A stretch of 64,000 bases of DNA from Theobroma cacao (Eukaryota > Streptophyta > Magnoliopsida > Malvales > Malvaceae). Location: the NCBI RefSeq assembly GCF_000208745.1, contig NC_030859.1, forward strand, positions 18,699,856 through 18,763,855, in the 5' to 3' direction. How positions within the stretch are numbered: position 1 is the stretch's first letter; every line of letters starts with the position of its first letter. A model generated the notes under the pieces. The model made no database searches and was not told where the DNA came from. It saw only the letters and a program-made list of their open reading frames with translations. A program made the position numbers and the translations under genes. Below, in pieces: positions 57,701 to 64,000 of the stretch.

Positions 57701-58946
57701 AATTTTGAGTTGCCCACGACTTATCTCCTTGGAGGCAGAGGAAGAAGGAGAGCTGATGCAGTTTAGGCCCTTTTGCAATATCAAGTCTTTGATAATAGGG
57801 TATTGTGAAAGCCTTGAGAAGCTACCTAATGCCTTCCACAACCTCACATCTCTGAGAGAGCTACAGATTGAAAACTGCTCAAAATTGATTTCTTTTTCGG
57901 ACACCAGGTTGCCATTTACTCTGAAAAAGCTGGTGATCAGTAATCATAACAATTTGCAGTATTTGTTAGATGGAGAGATTATCAACACCCAGGATTCTCT
58001 CCTTGAGCATTTGGAAATTGCATCATGTCCATCTCTCATGTCCTTATCGTCAAGATGTGAGCTACCAATTAATCTTCAACATCTCAAGATCAGTGATTGC
58101 TCAAAATTGGCATCCTTATCATCAAGTGGCAAGTTACCTACAGGGCTCAAACACCTAACGGTTAGGAATTGCCCTGAGCTGGAATCCATTGCACAAGAAT
58201 TTCACAACAATACTTCGCTTGAATTTATTCGTATCAGCTGGTGTAAACGTATTGCTTATTTTCCCCGATTGGACAAGCTCAACTATCTTCAGGCAATTGT
58301 AACAGAATATTGTCCAAGTCTGATTTCCTTCGGAACGGGTGGATTGCCCACCATCAACCTCAAAGTGCTCCGGATTTATAAATGTGAAGAACTGAGGGGT
58401 TTGCCTAACTACATTCACAACCTCACCTCACTTCAAGAATTGGAGATATCAAATTGTCCGCATATCATATCCTTCCCAGAAGAGGGCCTTCCTACCAGCT
58501 TAATAACTCTTCGAGTGTCCAATTTCAAGCTCTGTAGGCCACTGTTTGAATGGGGATTGCATAGACTAACCTCCCTTAAAGTCCTATCCATTAAAGGTGG
58601 ATGTCCAGATGTACTGTCATTTCCACAAGAAGAGATGGGAATGATGCTGCCGACCACTCTTACTAGCCTCACCATTGAAGATTTTCCAAATCTGAAATCA
58701 CTATCTTCCAAGGGTTTTCAGATCCTCAACTCTCTTGAATTTTTGTGGATTGCCATATGCCCTAAGCTCACATCCCTTCCAAGAACAAACCTTCTTCTGT
58801 CACTGTTACAATTGCATATTGATGATTGTCCTCGACTGAAACAACGGTGCAGAAAAGATAAAGGGCAAGAGTGGTCCAAGATAGCCCACGTACCTCGTGT
58901 TGAAATTGATGGTAGACTCATTCATGATCTAGAAGAGCAAAGCTAA
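54729..58946 (+). CDS. CC-NB-ARC-LRR resistance protein (RPP13-like 1 type), complete
   Basis: Intronless, 1405 residues. Coiled-coil domain 1 to about 170 with the EDVID-like DLAYDLDDLLDEFATE (74-89). NB-ARC: P-loop GMGGIGKTT (206-214; followed by LTQ rather than the usual LAQ), RNBS-A FDLKAWVCVS (229-238), kinase-2 LLVLDDVW (281-288), RNBS-B SKIIVTTRS, GLPLA (373-377), RNBS-D CFAYCAILPKGYEF (from 430), MHD (496-498). A long LRR region follows, about 560-1385, with many irregular repeats of the form 'SLEELxIxxCxxL'. All motifs are intact, so it is probably an ATP-driven intracellular immune receptor. The frame stays open upstream of 54729, but homology begins at MSAVGEAALSAFF, so this ATG was chosen. 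The 3' region may have a spliced UTR. Confidence 0.95.
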   Translation: MSAVGEAALSAFFGVLFSKFDSPELLKFAREKQVHGEIKKWEKMLQSIRAVLDDAEEKQMRNGPVKIWLAELQDLAYDLDDLLDEFATEVSRQRLIQEHRTGAGKVHKLVPALCFSPGAVIFNSKMLSKIKEITARLQELFTQKLNLELRETVGGRAKGVKERLPTTSLVNEVHVYGRENDKKAIFELLLRNDGSDDGVSVIPIIGMGGIGKTTLTQLVYNDNNINDYFDLKAWVCVSEDFDVVKVTKTILQSITSEPCDVNDLNLLQVKLKEKLFKKKFLLVLDDVWNENYNDWTILRSPFEVGARESKIIVTTRSHLVSSVMGTIPGYSLQELSNDDCLSVFTQHALGARDFSGHPKLKEFGEEIVRKCNGLPLAAKTIGGILRTSMDPDAWKDVLKSKIWDMPVENSGIIPALWLSYYHLPPHLKQCFAYCAILPKGYEFGEKDIVLLWMAEGFLQQAADKTQIEDLGGKYFRDLVSRSLFQISSRDRSQFVMHDLINDLAQSVAEEICCRVEGDKKLKFSQRVRHSSYVGELFDGVKKFESFHEMKHLRTFLPLRLASYGPRPYLTTIVLTELLPKLRYLRVLSLRRYYITKLLDSIGHLRHVRYLNFSHTSIKCLPDSISTLSNLETLILCWCINLEKLPSGMGMLINLRHLDTTGAASLKGMPVGIGGLTYLRTLSNFVVSHGNGYQIREMKNLSNLKGRLSISGLENVVEVRDALEAKLHEKSGLNWLELKWSMEFANSLRSESVERDILNWLQPNEELKELAIKYYGVTIFPAWVGDPSFKYLLSLNLEYCKYCRLLPSLGKLPLLRNLCIRGMSSIKSVGIELFGENCLNGFMSLETLCYEDMPAWKEWNPCEVDEQIEKFPFLRELSIVECPKILGRLPKHLPSLEKLMVRECKQLEVSISSLPKLHELEIDGCKEVVLKSSADLRSLNIVSISRVSKFTGLMPMLTTVENLMINGCNELTSLWQNEVGLLGHWRSLHSLEILSCPRLISLEAEEEGELMQFRPFCNIKSLIIGYCESLEKLPNAFHNLTSLRELQIENCSKLISFSDTRLPFTLKKLVISNHNNLQYLLDGEIINTQDSLLEHLEIASCPSLMSLSSRCELPINLQHLKISDCSKLASLSSSGKLPTGLKHLTVRNCPELESIAQEFHNNTSLEFIRISWCKRIAYFPRLDKLNYLQAIVTEYCPSLISFGTGGLPTINLKVLRIYKCEELRGLPNYIHNLTSLQELEISNCPHIISFPEEGLPTSLITLRVSNFKLCRPLFEWGLHRLTSLKVLSIKGGCPDVLSFPQEEMGMMLPTTLTSLTIEDFPNLKSLSSKGFQILNSLEFLWIAICPKLTSLPRTNLLLSLLQLHIDDCPRLKQRCRKDKGQEWSKIAHVPRVEIDGRLIHDLEEQS

Positions 58947-59340
58947 AAGTTGTCTGATCGCTATACAGGAGGGAAAACAGGGTATGCCTACATTGAAATG
59001 GTTGTTTCCTTTACTCAAAGTTGATTATAAATTTTATAATAACAGTGTGCATTGCCTTGTAATAGTATGAATCTGTACAACAATGAGGTGGACAATAACC
59101 TGCAAATTTGTCTACAATAAGATTGCTGCTGACTCTTTTCTACCAGGTCTGACAGCCAAAACAGCTCAGAATGTTCAAGAGTGGCAAATTTATGTCTGCT
59201 CCTTCCAGCAAAAGAGCCAAAAGATGAAGGGATTGAGAGGTTGGTCTAAACTCTGCAACTTTTAGTTGTCACCAACATAGCAAAATTGAAAGATATTAAA
59301 GTTTTGATTTAAACTCAGTTATTTTTTTTCCCATTGATAA
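58947..59340 (+). other. 3' UTR region of the first NLR
   Basis: Contains intron-like borders: AATGAGGTGGA near 59083 and TTTTCTACCAGGTCTGACAG near 59140. Related NLR transcripts often have a spliced 3' UTR; not provable here. Confidence 0.35.
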
Positions 59341-59344
59341 ACTT

Positions 59345-59655
59345 GGTATGTAGTAATATCAATAAATTACACAATTATTTATATACTAATAATTAACATT
59401 AATTAATTTTTTTTTGTTTTGTAAATATTAATCATATCATTATTGATATAACCAATCAAACTTTCCAAAAAATTTAATTTTATATTTATTCTTTAAAATG
59501 GATTATAAGGTGAAAGATAGAATTAGGACTTAAAACATTTTGTTTAATAGTAAGTGTATATATTTCCCTCTCAAAGAATTGAGTTTTAATAAAATTATAA
59601 TTAATCAAGAAATAAGTTTAACGTGAATTTGATTTTCATATGTCACATCATTTCA
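59345..59655. repeat. Downstream flank repeat of the first NLR (direct repeat b)
   Basis: Partner of 53810-54125: TAGTAATATCAATAAATTAC, ATAACCAATCAAACTTTCC, AATGGATTATAAGGTGAAAG and TGATTTTCATATGTCACATCA, in the same order and strand. Confidence 0.7.
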
Positions 59656-62600
59656 TATCATGGGGTTAAATTTTCGTTGGCCATCCTTTTTAATTGCGTG
59701 CCATTGTAATCTTTTCGGCCTTTTATGAACAAAAAAACTAATTTATTTAGTGTAATGTTATGTTTATCTACAACTTTTGTCATTTATTTAAGTTCAATTT
59801 TCTTTGATATTACTTTCGGATGGATTTGAGGTGAAGTTCTTAATTAGGTGAAATATTCCAAAAAACTTTTGATTAAAAACCATTAACTAATAACAGCTAA
59901 AATTCAGATAAAAATCAAGCTTAATTAGTAAAAGTTACTAGTGAATGTACTTATGTATGTATCAAGAAAGTAAATATACTACTGAAGAAATGTGACCTTA
60001 CACTGAAGAAAAACAGAACTGTGTACCCATGCATGTAGCTTTAACTGTTAATATGTACCTTCTGTTCCTCGCTTTATGGGACACCTTTGATTATACTTTT
60101 CCTGTTTTCAAGATTTTAGGTATGATTAAATTAACCTTCTCGCCCTGATTTTTAGGTATCATTTGAGTTACCCCATCCTTTGACTCACCAAAATCAGCCA
60201 AGGACTAGTCTCTCCCATTCACATTCTTTGGCATATATTACCTCAAGTTTCCAACTTGTTGAATGTGTATACTTCTACCAACTCACCGAGTCAGCCTCAA
60301 CCCCCTCCTGTTTCAAACTCAGAAGTCCTCCCCAGGCTTTAGCAATATCTTCCACTTGCACCCCTTCATTGCCTCATTTTAGCCGGCAACCTCAGGCGGC
60401 CATCAGATTCCCCCAAACCCATCATCTCATACACTCGGAATGATATACCATTTCAGTGACAAACTTTGTATATATATCATTATAATATATAATTTGTTTT
60501 ATAACGTACATGATAAATTAATATAAAATAATATATTAATGTTGTATATAATATATATTTCGTATATATTTGATATAAAAGTAATATATAACTTATACAT
60601 ATTGATATATAAGTAATTAATATTATTATATATTAATATATAATATATTAATATTTATCTATAAATATTATTTTGTACATATATATAATACTATAATATT
60701 TATATTTTATAAAGTAAAGTTTATTATAAATATGATTTAATGTAAAATATTTTTTATTTAGGTTTTGGGTATCCATATATAAAAAATTTAGCTTGTATAA
60801 TTGATTATTTAACAGATTCAGGTTATTAAATGGGTATTCATTTTTTTTTTAGAAAATGGGTATTCATATATTAATAGGGTTTGGTTTTGGATAATATTTT
60901 GTAATTTTAGTTGGTTTTTAATAGGGTTCGGATACTTGATATCTAAATGGTTTCGAGTTCATTTAAATAAATGAACCATGTTTTTTTGCATAAAATATAA
61001 ATATTTGTGTTCAACAAACAAAAAGCAATTAACAGTTTAGACAATAATATGCTTTTTTTTTTTTAGATTTAGAAAGTGATATTTGTAACTATGGTTGATG
61101 AACGAAAATTGGTTTCTTCTGTAATAATTTTTGTGAGTTTTTTAATTTCTTTTGCAATCTAAAGTTCATTACTGTATTTTTTAATTGCAAAGCTTGTTGA
61201 TAAATATTTTAATTAATATTAGGGATAAGGTCTAAATTTATTGTCCTGTATAGGGTGATGAATCAAATTTATCACTACTCTTAGAAAGTATGCAATTTGG
61301 TAATTGTAGTTTCTAATTTATTAAAAATGGTCAAAAGTTAAAATCCCTAATAAAAAGGTCAAATTATGAATTTAGCCACCGTACTATACTAAAATATTGG
61401 ATTTAGTCCCTATAGTCTAATTTGTACAAATTGAATTCCTATACTTTCAAAATATGTTGATGTCAATCTAATTGTTAACACAGTCAAGCTTGTTCTGTTA
61501 TAGTTTCTGACGAGGTGTTGAGCGTTGCAAACATGGCGTTAACTAATGTTGATGTGGGAATCTTAGGCATTTTAATGAACAGATTCTAAATTTAATCCCT
61601 ATACTCTTTCAAAATTTGATTTAATCCTTATATTCTATCAAAATGTTGAATTTAGTTCATGTGTTATAATTCATTTAAATTAAATTTCTTAATTTTGAAA
61701 AATATTAATGATTAATGTCACTTTGGTTGTTAACATCATGATTAGGTATCTTCTGTTAAAATTATCGATGCGACATTAATATCAACCCAGTCATTAAAGT
61801 TATTAATATCATCAAAGATCACAAATTATTAACCGAAGTAAATAAAGATGTTTTATACCACCTTGATTTATATAAATTATAAATAATCAATCGTTTATCT
61901 AAAACTTGTGAAACATGAATCAAGGTTCCTTGCTTGTTTTCGTAGACTCCAGTTCACAAGATCATTACTTTAAAAGATACTTATAATAATTGGAAAGAAG
62001 TCATTTGTTTAGTGATGATGATTGATGACCACTCCAAGGATATATACAAATTGTTCAAAGTGCATATCACTATCAAATAATAATTCTGATCCTTTTGCTT
62101 TACTTTCCAAAAAGCAGCATTCTCTTTATCATATTCTTTGAAGACTTTTGACAAAAGCAAAAAGACACTACATTTCTCTTTCTTACTATAGTAAGTTGAT
62201 AATAAGTTTGTACGATTTCGTTGAAATTTTTTACATATTTTATCATGACTCTATGCTTTGCGAAGAGAGTATTAATTATGACTTAAAAGCAAAGCAATGA
62301 ATATTTATTTTGATCATTTAACTAAAACAATTTATTTGGATTAATTTCTAATATTTTCTTATATTTCGTTTAATTGATATTTTACTATTCATTTTTTTGT
62401 CTTTTTTGTTTCTATTAATTTTTATATAAAAAAGAAAATAGCAAAAATATAAACTAAACACAAAGTTTTAAAATTTTTTAGTTAATATTCATAAAAATCT
62501 CTATTAAAAATGATATAATGAAAAAGAAATTTGAAAACCAAAGTTATGTTCTTTAACCACCTAAAGTTGCCTCCACCACTGCCAAATTATTCTTTCCTTC

Positions 62601-62879
62601 TCTTGAAGACAAGAAGGGAAAAAGAGAAGAAAGGAAGAAAGGAAAGGAAATTTAATGGTTGTATACACATACGCACAAGTCTCTTTTGCTAAAGCTCAGG
62701 GAATCTCAGTCTTCCATAATTCCTTTCTTGATTCCTTATGAATGCCGAACCCCAAAGCCACAAAAATTAGACCCTGCTCTACAAACCAAACTTCATCCGT
62801 TTTCTTCTAGTCCAATACCCTTCTCTTGGATTTTCTTTCTACTTCAAATCTCTTGATTCCTTTCTCAAACATATTGACC
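59656..62879. other. Intergenic between the two NLR paralogues
   Basis: A GC-richer patch at about 60120-60450 has an 87-codon frame without recognised domains. From 60460 to 60720 the sequence is almost pure AT. A dispersed repeat lies at 61222-61690. A GA-rich tract (about 62604-62650) and a pyrimidine-rich leader precede the second NLR. No intact gene. Confidence 0.5.
61222..61690. repeat. Dispersed repeat with 'aatttagtccctata' words
   Basis: Recurring words AAATTTATTGTCCTGTATAG, GGATTTAGTCCCTATAG, TTTAATCCCTATACTCTTTC and TTTAATCCTTATATTCTATC in an otherwise AT-rich background. I associate this wording with high-copy repeats in Malvaceae, from memory and unverified. Confidence 0.45.
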
Positions 62880-64000
62880 ATGGCTTTCTTTGCAGACGCT
62901 GCTCTCTCTGCTTTCTTTGACTCGTTGTTTGCCAAGTTTTCCTCTTCCGACTTCAACTTTGTCACTGAGAAGCTGGTTCGCAAGGAGATTATGAACTGGG
63001 AAACGATATTGAGGACCATCCACGCAGTCCTTGCTGATGCAGAGGAGAAGAAAATGAAGAACCAGGCTGTGAAGATTTGGCTGGCTGACCTCCAAGACTT
63101 GGCTTATGACGTCGATGACATCTTGGACGAGTTTGCCACTGAAGCTTTGGGGCGTAGGTTGATGAAAGAACATCAGGCCAGCACAAGTAAGGCACAAAGA
63201 TTTGTTCCTACTTGCTGCACTAGTTTGCATCCAAGTTCAATCATGTTTAACTATAAGATGATGTCCAAGATCAAAGAGATTACAGGAAGATTGCAAGATT
63301 TAGCAACAAAAAAGATTAACCTGCAACTAGAGAATTATGTTGGAAGGCCCATGATAATACCAAAAAGCAAGCCAAGCACTTCTCTGGTGAATGAAGCTAC
63401 TGTACGAGGCAGAGACAAAGACAAGAAGGCAATAATTGATCTGCTTTTGAGGAAGGATGGCAATGATGCTGGAGTTTCTGTGATTCCCATCACCGGCATG
63501 GGAGGGATAGGCAAGACAACCCTTGCTCAGCTTGTCTACAATGACAGTAGCATAAGAGATTATTTTAATCTCAAAGCATGGGTATGTGTTTCTGATGAAT
63601 TTGATGTTATTAAGATAACCAAAACAATTCTAGAATCGGTCACTTTCCAGTCTTGTGATATACATGACTTGAATTTACTTCAAGTCAAACTAAAAGAGAA
63701 GCTATCAGGCAAGAAATTCTTGCTTGTTTTGGATGATGTTTGGAATGAGAACTACGATGATTGGACGAAGCTTCGATCTCCTTTTGATGCCGGGATTACT
63801 GGAAGCAAAATAATCGTAACAACACGTAGTTCTAATGTTTCATCAATTATGAGAAGTGTTGCAGATTACTTGTTACAAAGCTTATCAGAAGATGATTCCC
63901 TAAGCTTGCTTTCTCATCATGCATTAGCAAGAGGAGATTTTACTGGACATCCAGACCTGAAAGAAATTGGCTTGGAGATTGTGAAGAAGTGTGGTGGCTT
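62880..64000 (+). CDS. CC-NB-ARC-LRR resistance protein, partial (runs off the right edge)
   Basis: Opens at ATG 62880 and stays open for 373 codons to the end of the window. Coiled-coil starts MAFFADAALSAFFDSLFAKF, with DLAYDVDDILDEFATE as the EDVID-like motif. NB-ARC: P-loop GMGGIGKTTLAQ from residue 206, FNLKAWVCVS, kinase-2 LLVLDDVW with its aspartates at 285-286, SKIIVTTRS, and the window closes inside the GLPL motif (KKCGG). Motif positions are the same as in the paralogue at 54729, so the two arose by tandem duplication, with marked divergence. LRR region and stop not visible. Confidence 0.94.
   Translation, partial: MAFFADAALSAFFDSLFAKFSSSDFNFVTEKLVRKEIMNWETILRTIHAVLADAEEKKMKNQAVKIWLADLQDLAYDVDDILDEFATEALGRRLMKEHQASTSKAQRFVPTCCTSLHPSSIMFNYKMMSKIKEITGRLQDLATKKINLQLENYVGRPMIIPKSKPSTSLVNEATVRGRDKDKKAIIDLLLRKDGNDAGVSVIPITGMGGIGKTTLAQLVYNDSSIRDYFNLKAWVCVSDEFDVIKITKTILESVTFQSCDIHDLNLLQVKLKEKLSGKKFLLVLDDVWNENYDDWTKLRSPFDAGITGSKIIVTTRSSNVSSIMRSVADYLLQSLSEDDSLSLLSHHALARGDFTGHPDLKEIGLEIVKKCGG

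Noticed and set aside
1..64000. CRISPR arrays, operons, rRNA genes, integrative prokaryotic elements
   Set aside because: None is present. The tandem repeats seen lack regular spacers, and the gene structure is eukaryotic.

Overview
The window is nuclear DNA of a flowering plant, a eudicot and most likely a rosid. It is very AT-rich between genes, genes have GT-AG introns, there is a eukaryotic tRNA-Asn, and transposable elements are dense. Dispersed repeats around 61.2-61.7 kb and 40.8-41.9 kb resemble families I associate with Malvaceae, but that placement is an impression, not a result. There are two single N bases (9721 and 48230).

Genes I can support: a two-exon jasmonate-induced-protein homologue (11.1-11.8 kb, +); a small ARGOS/OSR-type growth regulator (19.2-19.45 kb, +); the four-exon chloroplast thioredoxin z/CITRX (23.6-26.6 kb, -); a broken PR-10/Bet v 1-type gene (27.3-27.9 kb, +), head-to-head with the thioredoxin; a two-exon trihelix transcription factor (36.9-38.5 kb, -); nuclear tRNA-Asn(GTT) (43.69-43.76 kb, +); an intronless ARM-repeat protein (51.75-52.71 kb, -); and two paralogous CC-NB-ARC-LRR resistance genes (54.7-58.9 kb complete; 62.9 kb running off the right edge). 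There is also a receptor-like-protein LRR relic at 2.0-2.4 kb and a decayed tRNA-Lys at 15.9 kb.

The left 11 kb is mobile-element territory: a partial LTR, a repeat cluster, then an inverted repeat of 2.75 kb whose arms of about 1.36 kb are separated by only 27 bp. Next comes a 2.9-kb array in which the promoter region of the jasmonate-induced-protein gene is present three times; one copy is interrupted by a 490-bp MITE. The middle holds a 5'-truncated, RNase H-bearing LINE (31.0-33.8 kb), a short LINE 3' end with perfect 16-bp target duplications (42.95-43.38 kb), at least six copies of a palindromic Mutator-like MITE, and nested terminal-inverted-repeat elements at 40.77-41.92 kb that enclose a GC-rich block.

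Several of the genes belong to families linked to defence: the receptor-like-protein relic, jasmonate-induced protein, CITRX, PR-10 and the resistance-gene pair. Co-location alone does not show that they act together. The best candidates for something undescribed are the giant near-perfect hairpin, the triplicated promoter array, and the nested foldback element carrying foreign GC-rich DNA.
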